Shown: positions 1 through 9,048, counted from the first letter of the stretch. The stretch: DNA of 27,679 nt from Proteobacteria bacterium UBA7420 (GCA_002469975.1 DKMG01000016.1:1-27679); one strand, 5' to 3'. Translations and numbers: made by a program. Notes: a model not told the origin generated them from the sequence alone.

Positions 1-54
1 GCTGCATTAAATATTCAAGATTTACTGAAAGCCACAACAGCAAGCGCGGCTTAA
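1..54 (+). CDS. 3' end of an unidentified gene (partial)
   Basis: Frame 1 is open from the window edge to a TAA at 52-54 and encodes 17 residues ending in an Ala/Thr-rich tail (LLKATTASAA). It stops 4 nt before the convergent aroB stop codon, a spacing that matches the tight convergent ends elsewhere in this window. Seventeen open codons are not statistically meaningful by themselves and the product cannot be recognised. It may instead be the downstream flank of aroB. Confidence 0.35.
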   Translation, partial: AALNIQDLLKATTASAA

Positions 55-58
55 GCTT

Positions 59-1129
59 TTAAGATATAGCGAGCTTTAAATTTTTAGCCTTAAAATCATT
101 TGTAACAAAGGCTTTGGACTGACCTTGAAGCAAGATTAAATTTAAATTTCCCCTTTGTACTTTTTTATCCCGAAAGATGAAGGGTTTTAAGTCTAAAAAT
201 TTGTATTGATGAAGGGAGAGATCAAAATTATAGGCCTCTAGCAGAGAGTAAATCTTTGAAAATTCTTTTTCAGAGATGTGACCTTCAAGCCAAGATATCT
301 TACTTGCAATTAGCATGCCTTTTGCAACAGCTTCACCATGAAGAATATTTTTATACTTTCCATGCGCTTCTATCGCATGACCAAAAGTATGCCCAAAATT
401 TAATATTGCCCTGATACCAGTTTCTTTTTCATCCTGAGTAACAATTTTTGCTTTAGTCCTCAGTGATTCAAAAATTATTTGCTCTACTATTTGAGATTTG
501 CGACTCGAAATATTAACAATATTGCTTTTCAAGAGACTCAGTAACTTTGTATTTTGAATTAAGCCGTACTTTATGACTTCTGCAAGCCCAGCATTAAATT
601 CTTTTGCTGGAAGAGTGTGAAGTGTATTTGTATCGATAATGACGCCCTTAGGATTATAGAATGCACCTACAAGATTTTTACCTGCAGGGATATTAATTGC
701 TGTTTTGCCGCCCACAGATGAGTCTACCTGTGCCAAAAGAGTGGTTGGAATTTGAATAAATTGAATGCCACGAAGGTAGCTGCTTGCAACATAACCAGAG
801 AGATCTCCAACTACCCCACCGCCCACAGCAATAATTGCATCTGATCTATCAAACTGATGCTCAATTAAAAAATTAATAATTTTTTGAAAGTTCCCCAGAG
901 ATTTTGATTGCTCTCCTTGTTTTAAAGTGAAGGTGAAAACCTTAGAAGTGACTTTAGAAATTGTATGCACTTTCTTCAGGATCTCTCCAGGAACTCCTGA
1001 ATCTGAGATGATAAGAATCTTTTGGTGCTTTTTAACTAGCAGAGAGAGATTTTTTTTTGAGATAGCATTTTGACCGATATAAATCTTATATTGGTTATTT
1101 TTAGGACCAGCAACAAGCTCTTTAGCCAT
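59..1129 (-). CDS. aroB: 3-dehydroquinate synthase AroB
   Basis: Cytoplasmic enzyme converting DAHP to 3-dehydroquinate, the second step of the shikimate pathway; NAD- and zinc-dependent. At 356 aa it has the normal family length. Visible family signatures are the glycine-rich NAD-binding stretch GGGVVGDLSGYVAS (residues 103-116), the IPTTLLAQVDSSVGGKT block (127-143), GLAEVIKYG (181-189), and the zinc-ligand positions E184, H247 (in NFGHTFGHAIE) and H264 (in HGEAVAKGM). The ATG lies inside the end of aroK, overlapping it by 8 nt, so the two are translationally coupled in the classical aroK-aroB order. I see nothing unusual in the protein itself. Confidence 0.97.
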   Translation of the reverse strand: MAKELVAGPKNNQYKIYIGQNAISKKNLSLLVKKHQKILIISDSGVPGEILKKVHTISKVTSKVFTFTLKQGEQSKSLGNFQKIINFLIEHQFDRSDAIIAVGGGVVGDLSGYVASSYLRGIQFIQIPTTLLAQVDSSVGGKTAINIPAGKNLVGAFYNPKGVIIDTNTLHTLPAKEFNAGLAEVIKYGLIQNTKLLSLLKSNIVNISSRKSQIVEQIIFESLRTKAKIVTQDEKETGIRAILNFGHTFGHAIEAHGKYKNILHGEAVAKGMLIASKISWLEGHISEKEFSKIYSLLEAYNFDLSLHQYKFLDLKPFIFRDKKVQRGNLNLILLQGQSKAFVTNDFKAKNLKLAIS

Positions 1130-1631
1130 AATTTTTAACCAGCTTCACAATTTCATTTGCAACCTCAGAGCCGCTTTTGCCTTCAGTATTAATAATGTGA
1201 TCTGATACCTCTTCATAAAATGCCTGTCTAGATTCTTGAAGCTCTGCCAATACTTTTGAGGGGTCTTGGCCCTTGAGCAATGGTCTATCCTTATCTTTTG
1301 AGGTGCGATCAATTTGAGTATTGAGTGGAGTATGCAAGTAAAACACAGTACCTCTAGAGGCTAAGAGCTCTCTATTTTCAGACTCAATCACTATGCCTCC
1401 CCCTGTGGCCAAAACAATAGAATTAGATGCAACTAAATCCCTTAGTACAAGGGTCTCTCTTTTTCTGAAACCTTGTTCACCCTCAATATCAAATATCCAA
1501 TCAATGGTAACGCCTGTCTTCTCTTCGATTGTTGCGTCTGTGTCATGAAATTCTAAAAATAGCTCATTCGCAACTATCTTGCCAACAGTAGTTTTTCCTG
1601 AGCCCATAGGGCCAACAATAAATATATTCAT
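1122..1631 (-). CDS. aroK: Shikimate kinase AroK
   Basis: Phosphorylates shikimate with ATP (shikimate pathway, cytoplasm). The 169 aa protein is full length. It shows the Walker A loop GPMGSGKT (residues 7-14), the substrate-binding HDTD (29-32), arginines around R56/R58, the GGG shikimate-binding turn (77-79) and the LID segment around R116 (DRPLLKG). It is the first gene of the aroK-aroB pair and is divergent from mrcA across only 107 bp. In many gammaproteobacteria the pilMNOPQ (hofMNOPQ) genes lie between mrcA and aroK; they are absent here. Confidence 0.97.
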   Translation of the reverse strand: MNIFIVGPMGSGKTTVGKIVANELFLEFHDTDATIEEKTGVTIDWIFDIEGEQGFRKRETLVLRDLVASNSIVLATGGGIVIESENRELLASRGTVFYLHTPLNTQIDRTSKDKDRPLLKGQDPSKVLAELQESRQAFYEEVSDHIINTEGKSGSEVANEIVKLVKNYG

Positions 1632-1738
1632 GCTTAGTATTTTAGAATGCAGATTCTACCATTTAAAGAGTTAAAATAATTCTTATTATGAAATCCATAT
1701 CTTCAATTGCTAAATAGTGAATAATTTTTTATCAGTTT
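1632..1738. promoter_or_regulatory. Divergent promoter region between aroK and mrcA
   Basis: This 107 bp AT-rich gap separates two divergent genes, so it must carry promoters for both unless transcription enters from inside the coding regions. A TAAAAT at 1672-1677 (plus strand) and a TAGAAT at 1653-1658 (minus strand) resemble -10 boxes, but neither has a convincing -35 partner. No Shine-Dalgarno sequence is apparent before the mrcA ATG. The role is inferred from gene arrangement; the exact elements are uncertain. Confidence 0.4.
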
Positions 1739-4180
1739 ATGTTTCTTAGGTTTTTACAGTGGTCCTTATCAATTATGATGCTGTCGACCATAACGGCTAT
1801 TGTCATTATTCTTTCCGTGTATTTTATTTTAAAGCCAAGCCTGCCCGAGATTAATCTGGTAGATGAAAATGTTTTGCAGGTTCCATTGAAAGTACTATCT
1901 GCAGACGGAGTATTAATTGGTGAGTTCGGAGAGCAAAAAAGAAGAACAATTGAGTATCAGGATATCCCCCTTAATCTTAAAAATGCTTTTTTAGCAGCAG
2001 AGGACGATCAATTCTTTGAGCACAACGGCATTAGAGTTTTATCTTTTGTTAGAGCATTTGTTCAGCTCATTAAGTCTGGTGAAATTGTTAGTGGCGGCGG
2101 GACTATCACCATGCAGGTGGTGAGAGGATATCTGCTATCAAGAGAACAGAAGATTCTTAGAAAAATTAAAGAAATTTACCTTGCCTTTGAGTTAGAAAGC
2201 AGCGCCTCAAAAGAAGAAATTTTTTCACTCTACCTCAACACCATATTTCTTGGTAACAGAGCTTACGGAGTTGAGGCAGCAGCTGATAAGTATTTTGCAA
2301 AGTCTATCAATGAGCTCACATTAGCCGAGGCTGCTTTGCTTGCTTCTTCTGCGCAATTGCCTTCTCGCATCAACCCTATTCGCTCCCCAGAGCGTTCAAT
2401 TGTTAGAAGAAATTGGATTTTGGGACGCATGTATAAGCTTGGGTTTATAGGCCGCGCACAATTTTTACTAGCAAAAGAAGAGCCAATAACATTGGATCAA
2501 CTAGACTCAACCTTTGACTTGGATGGAAGATATCTAGCTGAGATTGTGAGGCAGGATATGATCAAGCGCTTTGGTTTAAATGCATATGCTGATGGGCTAT
2601 CTGTGTATACAACTTTACAGTCATCACTGCAAAGATCAGCAATTCAGAGTGTTCAGAAAAACCTATTTGAGTATGATAAACGCCACGGCTGGCGAGATCC
2701 GGTGAATTATTTTAATGTCTTTTCGTCTGACCTATTTGCTCAACTGGGTGCCGGCAATCTAGAGGTATTAAATCAAGAGGTAGAGGCGCAAGATGATCTG
2801 GGTATGAGCCAAGCAGTCATCGCTGTTCTAAGAGATCTTTTTGATGAATCTAGCAGCCTAGACTCTCATATCAAAGCTCTGGTTGTGGATATAAAACCCG
2901 AGCGTATTCTATATCTAGATAATAATTTTAATCTTAAGACCTTATTTTGGACAGATGACTATCGCTGGGCTAAGCGCAGAATCACCATTAATGTTTTTGG
3001 ACCAGTACCTCAAAATTTTTATGATATTTTAAAAATAGGTGACTTAATCTATCTTTTAAATAGTGATGTAGAGAGGAAGCTGGATCAGATACCAGAAGCT
3101 GAAGCGGCTTTTATAGCAACTAATCCGACATCTGGTGCAATTCTTGCCTATCAAGGAGGATTAAATTTTTCAAAAAGTAATTTTGATCGAGTCAAGCAAT
3201 CATTCCCCCAGGCAGGTTCAAACTTTAAACCATTTATTTACTCAGCTGCTTTTGCAAGCGGTTATTCCCCAGCTGATACTATTAATGACGCCCCCATCTT
3301 ATTTGAAGATGCAAACCTCGAGAGTATTTGGCGACCAGAAAACTATACGGGTAAGTTCTATGGACCTCTTAGGCTTCGAGAAGCATTAGTTCAGTCTGTA
3401 AACCTTGTATCAATCAAGCTCTTAAGAGAGCTTGGCATAGAGCCAACTCACAACTACCTTGCAAATTTTGGATTTTCTAAATCAAGGCTGGCCCCAGATT
3501 TATCACTGGCACTTGGATCTTCAAGCTTTTCTCCAGCAGAAATTGTTAGAGCCTATAACTTTCTTGCCAATGAAGGCAAAGGCGAAGATTTATATTTCAT
3601 TGAAAAAATTTTAGATAGAGATGGCAATATTATTTTTCAGCATCCGCTGTCCTCAGAGGCATCTGAGTCTGAAGAGGGTATTAGTGGCTTCCCATGGTTT
3701 GCAGAGCAATCAGCAGAAAAAGTAAAACCTTTTTTATTACTCCCGACATTAGGTGGTGAGAGCAGGTCTATTGATCCTAGGGTAGCCTTTGTAACCAAAG
3801 ATATTCTTGGGGATGTTCTGAGGAGAGGCAGCAATGGCAGAAAAACAAAAATTTTAAATCGCTCGGACATAGCGGGCAAGACCGGTACAACCAATGATGC
3901 GATTAGCACTTGGTTTTCTGGCTTTCATCGCAAGCTGTCTGCAACCGTTTGGATTGGTACAGATGACTTCTCTTCGCTTGGAGATAATGAATTTGGTTCT
4001 TCAGTAGCCTTACCTATCTGGATAGACTTTATGCAGGACGCCTTGGTTGATCTGCCTATAGATCCTTGGAGGGCGCCTGCAGGAGTTGTATACAAGAAAG
4101 TAGATAGCCGGACTGGCGAAGTCGTTGAAAATATAGAGCAGAACTCTTATTTTGAATTATTCCTTGAAGAGGCTATGTGA
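1739..4180 (+). CDS. mrcA: Penicillin-binding protein 1A (bifunctional transglycosylase/transpeptidase)
   Basis: Class A PBP that polymerises lipid II and cross-links peptidoglycan on the periplasmic side of the inner membrane. The 813 aa protein has an N-terminal signal anchor (about residues 10-31) and a GT51 transglycosylase domain with the EDDQFFEHNG motif (catalytic E88) and GGGTITMQ (119-126). A middle insert typical of PBP1A follows, then the transpeptidase domain with SxxK at S494-K497, SxN at S553-N555 and KTG at K714-G716. All catalytic residues are present and the length is near the usual ~820-850 aa. It is divergent from aroKB, and its last 24 bp overlap the 3' end of slmA on the other strand. 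No clear ribosome binding site precedes the ATG. Confidence 0.96.
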   Translation: MFLRFLQWSLSIMMLSTITAIVIILSVYFILKPSLPEINLVDENVLQVPLKVLSADGVLIGEFGEQKRRTIEYQDIPLNLKNAFLAAEDDQFFEHNGIRVLSFVRAFVQLIKSGEIVSGGGTITMQVVRGYLLSREQKILRKIKEIYLAFELESSASKEEIFSLYLNTIFLGNRAYGVEAAADKYFAKSINELTLAEAALLASSAQLPSRINPIRSPERSIVRRNWILGRMYKLGFIGRAQFLLAKEEPITLDQLDSTFDLDGRYLAEIVRQDMIKRFGLNAYADGLSVYTTLQSSLQRSAIQSVQKNLFEYDKRHGWRDPVNYFNVFSSDLFAQLGAGNLEVLNQEVEAQDDLGMSQAVIAVLRDLFDESSSLDSHIKALVVDIKPERILYLDNNFNLKTLFWTDDYRWAKRRITINVFGPVPQNFYDILKIGDLIYLLNSDVERKLDQIPEAEAAFIATNPTSGAILAYQGGLNFSKSNFDRVKQSFPQAGSNFKPFIYSAAFASGYSPADTINDAPILFEDANLESIWRPENYTGKFYGPLRLREALVQSVNLVSIKLLRELGIEPTHNYLANFGFSKSRLAPDLSLALGSSSFSPAEIVRAYNFLANEGKGEDLYFIEKILDRDGNIIFQHPLSSEASESEEGISGFPWFAEQSAEKVKPFLLLPTLGGESRSIDPRVAFVTKDILGDVLRRGSNGRKTKILNRSDIAGKTGTTNDAISTWFSGFHRKLSATVWIGTDDFSSLGDNEFGSSVALPIWIDFMQDALVDLPIDPWRAPAGVVYKKVDSRTGEVVENIEQNSYFELFLEEAM

Positions 4181-4729
4181 TAGCAAAACCCAATAATTCT
4201 CTAAGTAGCCACTTGGAGTTTCCTTGAAACCATTTCTAATAAACCTTGAAATAACTCCCTCTGATAAAGAGATAATAAGGTGGGCAGATATTCCTGGAGT
4301 GAGCTGAAGCAGCTCTTTGTGGGGAGTGAGAATTTGTTTCATTGCCAGTTCTAATCTTTCATAAAATTGATTCACAGCATCAATGACATTTTTTTCATTT
4401 GGACCCAAGGCTTCCCGTGAAAGAATTCTGGCAAAGCCTTTATTTTTTTCTAGGAAAATCATAAGAAAGAAAAAAATTAATCGAATTTTTTCTGCTGGCT
4501 CAATGGAGTCATCTTTTTTAATATCACCAACTTTTTGAAAGATCGTTTCATCACAAAAAGTAAATAATTCTAGAAAAATTGATCTCTTGCTTGGAAAATG
4601 CCTATATAAGGCTGCTTCTGTTATACCGCTTTCTTGGGCAAGGATTGCTGTTGTAACCTTAGTTGGATTTCTTTCCTCTAGAAGTTTCGCCAAACTTTGA
4701 AGGATAATTTGCTTTCTTTCTTTTGCCAT
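4157..4729 (-). CDS. slmA: TetR-family nucleoid occlusion factor SlmA
   Basis: A TetR-type DNA-binding protein of 190 aa. The N-terminal helix-turn-helix (about residues 24-45) contains TEAALYRHFPSKRSIF, which matches the SlmA family very closely (SEAALYRHFPSK in E. coli). The C-terminal half aligns by eye with SlmA, including the RINQLFERIE-like and EGVISRFIR-like segments. SlmA binds specific chromosomal sites and blocks FtsZ ring assembly over the nucleoid. The N-terminus is several residues shorter than in E. coli. It lies 4 nt downstream of algC on the same strand, so it is probably co-transcribed with it. A TetR regulator of another function is possible but less likely. Confidence 0.85.
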   Translation of the reverse strand: MAKERKQIILQSLAKLLEERNPTKVTTAILAQESGITEAALYRHFPSKRSIFLELFTFCDETIFQKVGDIKKDDSIEPAEKIRLIFFFLMIFLEKNKGFARILSREALGPNEKNVIDAVNQFYERLELAMKQILTPHKELLQLTPGISAHLIISLSEGVISRFIRNGFKETPSGYLENYWVLLSHSLFKE

Positions 4730-4733
4730 GCTT

Positions 4734-6104
4734 CTAGCTTAGCTCAATCTGAATTGATTCATCAATGCTTTGTAATTGTGTAAAAAATAATTCTTGAATT
4801 TCAGACAAGCGCTCAGCTGTTTGAGCTTCGAATCGTAGTACTAATTTTGGTGTGGTATTAGATGCTCTTAATAACCCCCAACCATCGTTAAAATTTATTC
4901 TTAAACCATCAATGGTAATTTTTTCTCCCCCAGGAAAATGGGATGTCTTAATAAAAGCCTGGACTATAGAAAATTTTTTTTCTTCCTCAACATCAATATT
5001 AATTTCTGGGGTTGAGAACGCTTTGGGTAGCTCTTGAAAAATAGAAGAGAGAGAAGTATTGAGTCGGGTAATAATATCAATGAGCCTGAACGCAGAATAA
5101 TGCCCATCATCAAATCCATACCATTGGTCATTAAAAAAAATATGTCCGCTCATCTCACCAGCCAAAGGGGCTCCTGATTTTTTAAGAGCATTTTTAATAT
5201 GAAAATGACCAGTGGCTGACATGACAGCTTTCCCCCCGGCCTCTTCAATTACTTGAGCGAGTAAATTAGAGCACTTAACATCAAAGATGATCTCAGAACC
5301 ATTATTTTTTGCAAGAACATCTTTTGCAAAAATCATCATCAGCTGATCTGGAAAAATTATTTCTCCACGATTCGATATAACGCCAAGTCTATCTCCATCG
5401 CCGTCAAAGGCTATGCCAATGTCTGCGTGGTTTTCTTCTACCGCCAAAATAAGATCTTGTAAGTTTTCTGGTTTACCAGGATCTGGGTGGTGATTAGGAA
5501 AATTACCGTCTATTTCGCAAAATAGCTCGGTTACCTCATGCCCAAGAGCTCGCATCAATTTTGGTGCAATTTCACCTGCAGCTCCATTGCCACAATCCAC
5601 AACTACTTTTAACGTTTGGGTGGATGAAACTTGTGAGCAAACCTCTGCAATATAATTATCTAATAAATTAGTTTCATGCCTTTCTTTGGCAGGTGAGGAT
5701 AACTCTGATAATTCCTCATTCACTAGTTTGAGCAGCTCAAGCCCAGAGACTGGAGCATCATTGATCACTACCTTAAATCCGTTATAGTTTTTTGGATTGT
5801 GGCTTCCCGTTATCATTACACCAGATTGTGAATCTATTTTTTTTGCAGCAAAATATAGAAGAGGGCTGGTAACTAGACCAACATTTATAATACTGATGCT
5901 CAACTTTCTAAGCTCCAAAGAGAGCACATCCATGATCTCTTGCCCTGATAATCTGCCATCCCTGCCTAGCGCTAACTCAGTAACTTTTTCTAGAGCACAT
6001 TTTTTGGCAATAGCCCCTGCTATTATTTTGATGGATGGAGTGTTGAGTTGCTCTGGAACTGTTCCACGAATGTCATATTCTCGGAAAATAGATTGATCAA
6101 TCAT
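4734..6104 (-). CDS. algC: Phosphomannomutase/phosphoglucomutase (AlgC/ManB type)
   Basis: Interconverts hexose 6- and 1-phosphates, supplying GDP-mannose and UDP-glucose precursors for LPS and exopolysaccharide; cytoplasmic. The 456 aa protein has the four expected sites: catalytic phosphoserine S101 in TGSHNPKNYNGFK, the magnesium loop DGDGDR (234-239), the sugar-specificity loop GEMSGH (316-321) and the phosphate-binding RASNTTP (413-419). It begins with the family-typical FREYDIRG. It is divergent from ilvE and followed by slmA. The pairing with nearby LPS genes fits a role in envelope sugar supply. algC is the name used for the pseudomonad enzyme; substrate preference between mannose and glucose cannot be read from sequence. 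Confidence 0.92.
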   Translation of the reverse strand: MIDQSIFREYDIRGTVPEQLNTPSIKIIAGAIAKKCALEKVTELALGRDGRLSGQEIMDVLSLELRKLSISIINVGLVTSPLLYFAAKKIDSQSGVMITGSHNPKNYNGFKVVINDAPVSGLELLKLVNEELSELSSPAKERHETNLLDNYIAEVCSQVSSTQTLKVVVDCGNGAAGEIAPKLMRALGHEVTELFCEIDGNFPNHHPDPGKPENLQDLILAVEENHADIGIAFDGDGDRLGVISNRGEIIFPDQLMMIFAKDVLAKNNGSEIIFDVKCSNLLAQVIEEAGGKAVMSATGHFHIKNALKKSGAPLAGEMSGHIFFNDQWYGFDDGHYSAFRLIDIITRLNTSLSSIFQELPKAFSTPEINIDVEEEKKFSIVQAFIKTSHFPGGEKITIDGLRINFNDGWGLLRASNTTPKLVLRFEAQTAERLSEIQELFFTQLQSIDESIQIELS

Positions 6105-6170
6105 ATTAATTTAGATTTCTTTATAGTGGCTGATTTGCCATAATAACCGAGACTTTAAACCATAAACAAT
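6105..6170. promoter_or_regulatory. Divergent promoter region between algC and ilvE
   Basis: A 66 bp AT-rich gap between divergent genes must hold at least one promoter for each direction. A CATAAT at 6139-6144 is a candidate -10 box for ilvE, about 27 bp before its ATG, but I see no good -35 match upstream. There is no leader peptide or attenuator hairpin of the kind seen before ilv operons in enteric bacteria, and there would be little room for one. Confidence 0.35.
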
Positions 6171-7091
6171 ATGTTTCTTAATACTGATTCTAAATATATT
6201 TGGTTAAACGGCTCTTTTCAGCCTTTTAACGATACCAATATCCACCTCTTGTCTCATACATTGCATTATGGCCTTGGTGCTTTTGAAGGAGTGCGAGCTT
6301 ACAAAACCAATGATGGGGGGGCGATTTTTCGACTCAAAGAGCATACCGAGAGATTATTTGATGCAGCAAGTAAAATTAATATTTCTATTCCATATTCCAT
6401 AGAAGAGCTGGAGACAGTTCAGCGAGATGCAATGACTAAGAATAACCTGCAAGAAGGGTATATTAGACCAATTGTTTTTTTAGGCAGTGAATCTATGGGG
6501 TTGAGGGCAAAAGATTTGGTCTCTGTGAATGTAGCTGTTGCATGCTGGGAGTGGCCCTCATACATGAGTCCTGAGGCGAAGGAAAAAGGCATTTCAATTA
6601 TTAAGTCCCCTTATCAGCAATATGAAAACCCTCTTTATTCAAATAATAAGATTATAGGAACTTATATTAATTCCATTATGGCCCTGCATGATGCGCTGGC
6701 TAAAAATGCAGACGAAGCAATTTTACTAGACAAAAATGGTTTTATTTCAGAGGGCAGTGGTGAAAACCTCTTTATTATTAAAAATTCTAAATTGATGACA
6801 CCCAAAACAGATTTTTGTTTAAATGGGCTAACTCGCCAAAGCGTCATTCAGATTGCTAAAAATCTTCAAATAGATGTGGCAGAAACAGACCTAACTTTTG
6901 AGGACTTACTTGATGCAGATGAGGCTTTCTTCTCTGGAACAGCGGTTGAAATTACGCCGATTACCAAAGTTAACGAGACCACTATTGGCAAAGGCGTTAT
7001 AGGAACAATGACTAAAATTCTACAATCAAAATACTCAGATATTGTTTGTGGCAAAGACGATACTTACTCATCCTGGCTCACAGCTATTTAA
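6171..7091 (+). CDS. ilvE: Branched-chain amino acid aminotransferase
   Basis: PLP-dependent class IV aminotransferase that makes valine, leucine and isoleucine from their 2-oxo acids with glutamate as donor. At 306 aa it has normal length. It shows the N-terminal HTLHYGLGAFEGVRAY block (residues 29-44), the PLP lysine K160 in NNKIIGTYINS, and the DEAILLDKNGFISEGSGENLF block (181-201) with the conserved E194. Gene position beside LPS biosynthesis genes is also known from Pseudomonas, where ilvE precedes waaF and waaC. It is followed after a short gap by a glycosyltransferase gene on the same strand, so it probably leads that operon. No strong ribosome binding site precedes the ATG. Confidence 0.94.
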   Translation: MFLNTDSKYIWLNGSFQPFNDTNIHLLSHTLHYGLGAFEGVRAYKTNDGGAIFRLKEHTERLFDAASKINISIPYSIEELETVQRDAMTKNNLQEGYIRPIVFLGSESMGLRAKDLVSVNVAVACWEWPSYMSPEAKEKGISIIKSPYQQYENPLYSNNKIIGTYINSIMALHDALAKNADEAILLDKNGFISEGSGENLFIIKNSKLMTPKTDFCLNGLTRQSVIQIAKNLQIDVAETDLTFEDLLDADEAFFSGTAVEITPITKVNETTIGKGVIGTMTKILQSKYSDIVCGKDDTYSSWLTAI

Positions 7092-7105
7092 TTTTTAACA
7101 ACCCT

Positions 7106-8350
7106 TTGAAGAAGCCACTAAGCATTGCTATTTTGAGCTATCGAAGCGCTCCTTTTGCTGGAGGTCAAGGTATTTATGTATATGAGCTATCTAGAGCTTT
7201 GAGCGGTCTTGGTCATCAAGTAGATGTGATTTCTGGCCCACCCTATCCAGATCTAATATCCGATGTAAAACTTATTGAATTACCAGGCTTAAACCTTTTT
7301 AGCACTTTTGATTTCAAGGAAAGAGTTAAAATTTTTATTAGACAAAAAGGAAAATCATTAGATGATTGGTATGAATTCATGTCCACTCTTCTTGGCGGCT
7401 TTCCTGAGTTAAAAACATTTGGGAATAGAGCATATATTTTTTTAAAATCTCAAAAATATGATGTCGTGATTGATAATCAATCCATTAGCTACGGGATGCT
7501 TGGTATACAAGCCCTCATACCTTTCATTGAAATCATGCATCATCCTATTACTAGAGATTATTACTATGATATAAAGTTTTCAAAAGGAATAGTACAGCGC
7601 TTATCAAAGATGAGATGGCACTCTTTTTTAAGAATGCAAAAAAAAGTTGCTAAAAAAATTCAAGTTATTGTCACCCCTTCTTTTAATTCCAAAGCGGACA
7701 TCAATCTTGATTTTGAAGTTCCCATGGAAAATATACAGGTAATTCATAACGGAATTGATTCTAATATATTTTGTCCATCGCCTACTATTTCATCCACTCC
7801 TCATAAAATTATTACCACAGCCAGTGCAGATGTACCTCTCAAGGGATTAGATTTTACTTTGTACGCAATGGCTAAATTAAAACTTGAATACCCTGACATA
7901 CAGCTAATAGTTATTGGTAGTCCGAGACCAGGAGGTCACACCGAAAGGCTGATTAAAGATTTGGCACTAGGCAAACAGGTAAGCTTTAAAACTAACTTAA
8001 CCAAACAAGAAATTGCAGAAGAGTATGCGCACAGTGCTGCTGCCGTCGTGAGTTCATTGTATGAAGGATTTGGTTTTCCTGTTGGTGAAGCCATGGCCTG
8101 CGCAACACCTCTGGTGGCTTCAAATGTTGCATCCATTCCAGAAATCACAGGGCCTTTTGCTCAACTTATCATGCCAGCAGATGCGGATGCGATTTACAGG
8201 GGGATTAAAAACATTTTTCAAAACCCTGAAAAGTATAAAATACAAGCAGATCTGGGTAGACAACATATAATAGAATATTTCAATTGGAGAACGATTGGTC
8301 TGGAGTATGAAAAGTTGTTGTACAAAACAATTGATAAATTTACATGCTAA
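7106..8350 (+). CDS. GT4-family glycosyltransferase
   Basis: Retaining GT-B glycosyltransferase of about 414 aa from the chosen start. The N-terminal domain has the acceptor-side glycine motif FAGGQGIYVYELSRAL. The C-terminal domain has GID-type and nucleotide-sugar binding motifs, including the E-x7-E pair (E320 and E328, in EGFGFPVGE) typical of GT4. No signal peptide is visible, so it probably acts at the cytoplasmic membrane face. The frame is open from an ATG at 7046 that lies inside ilvE, but recognisable homology begins at KKPLSIAILSY, directly after a TTG at 7106-7108. That TTG, 14 nt after the ilvE stop, is the likelier start. The gene overlaps the next one by 7 nt. The sugar and acceptor are unknown; LPS core or a lipid-linked glycan is inferred from context. 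Confidence 0.88.
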   Translation: MKKPLSIAILSYRSAPFAGGQGIYVYELSRALSGLGHQVDVISGPPYPDLISDVKLIELPGLNLFSTFDFKERVKIFIRQKGKSLDDWYEFMSTLLGGFPELKTFGNRAYIFLKSQKYDVVIDNQSISYGMLGIQALIPFIEIMHHPITRDYYYDIKFSKGIVQRLSKMRWHSFLRMQKKVAKKIQVIVTPSFNSKADINLDFEVPMENIQVIHNGIDSNIFCPSPTISSTPHKIITTASADVPLKGLDFTLYAMAKLKLEYPDIQLIVIGSPRPGGHTERLIKDLALGKQVSFKTNLTKQEIAEEYAHSAAAVVSSLYEGFGFPVGEAMACATPLVASNVASIPEITGPFAQLIMPADADAIYRGIKNIFQNPEKYKIQADLGRQHIIEYFNWRTIGLEYEKLLYKTIDKFTC

Positions 8351-9048
8351 CTTTTAACTTGCAGGACTTAAATCTAACTGCTGGTGCTCAGATCTTGGAT
8401 GTTGGGTGCGGAGAAGGCAGGCATATATTTGGTTCACTTCAGGCTTTTGAACAAGCCTATTGCATTGGCTACGATCAAGATCTTCCTTCTTTAGAAGTCT
8501 GCAAGGAAGGACTGGCTTTTTTTCAAGAATTGAATGCAGGCTCGACAGTTTTTATGCAGGGCTCAGTTTATGAGCTCCCTTTTGCAGATAATAGTTTTGA
8601 CTTAATTTTCTGCTCTGAAGTTTTGGAACACCTGGACGATTATCATCTAGCTTTAAAGGAAATACACAGGGTATTAAAAACGGGTGGTAAATTCTTGCCC
8701 AGCGTTCCATCGTTTTGGCCGGAAAAAATTTGTTGGTCTCTATCAACGGATTATCAAAATATGCCTGGCGGTCATGTGAGAATATTTAAAAAACGTCAGA
8801 TGATTTCAGATATTACCGATCATGGTTTTCATTTTGAATCTTCCGAGCGCTTCCATGGCCTGCACAGTGGTTATTGGTGGTTGAGATGTGTATTTTGGAG
8901 CACCCAAGAATCTAATTGGATGGTAAAGAAATATAAGCAGCTATTGGAGTATCAAATTCTTAGCAATCCATGGTGGCTGCAAAAACTTGAAAGATTCTTG
9001 AACCCCATCTTTGGGAAAAGTATTGCATTTTATTTTCATAAAAAATAA
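8344..9048 (+). CDS. Class I SAM-dependent methyltransferase
   Basis: A 234 aa Rossmann-fold methyltransferase of the Methyltransf_11/25 type. Motif I is ILDVGCGEG (residues 17-25), the acidic motif II region follows near IGYDQD, and the motif IV/post-motif segment is FDLIFCSEVLEHLDD then EIHRVLKTGGKF. The C-terminal third is rich in aromatic residues (GYWWLRCVFW) and may contact a lipid or membrane. The start overlaps the stop of the glycosyltransferase (ATGCTAA), and its own stop overlaps the next ATG by one base (TAATG), so the three genes are translationally coupled. The methyl acceptor cannot be predicted; a sugar or lipid product of the neighbouring glycosyltransferase is the simplest inference. 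Confidence 0.85.
   Translation: MLTFNLQDLNLTAGAQILDVGCGEGRHIFGSLQAFEQAYCIGYDQDLPSLEVCKEGLAFFQELNAGSTVFMQGSVYELPFADNSFDLIFCSEVLEHLDDYHLALKEIHRVLKTGGKFLPSVPSFWPEKICWSLSTDYQNMPGGHVRIFKKRQMISDITDHGFHFESSERFHGLHSGYWWLRCVFWSTQESNWMVKKYKQLLEYQILSNPWWLQKLERFLNPIFGKSIAFYFHKK

Noticed and set aside
3637..3909. 90-codon open frame antisense to mrcA
   Set aside because: It is a shadow of the transpeptidase domain with no family resemblance or ribosome binding site.
7046..7105. ATG start of the glycosyltransferase inside ilvE
   Set aside because: The 20 extra residues are a shadow of the ilvE 3' end, and the recognisable GT4 N-terminus starts at the TTG codon at 7106.
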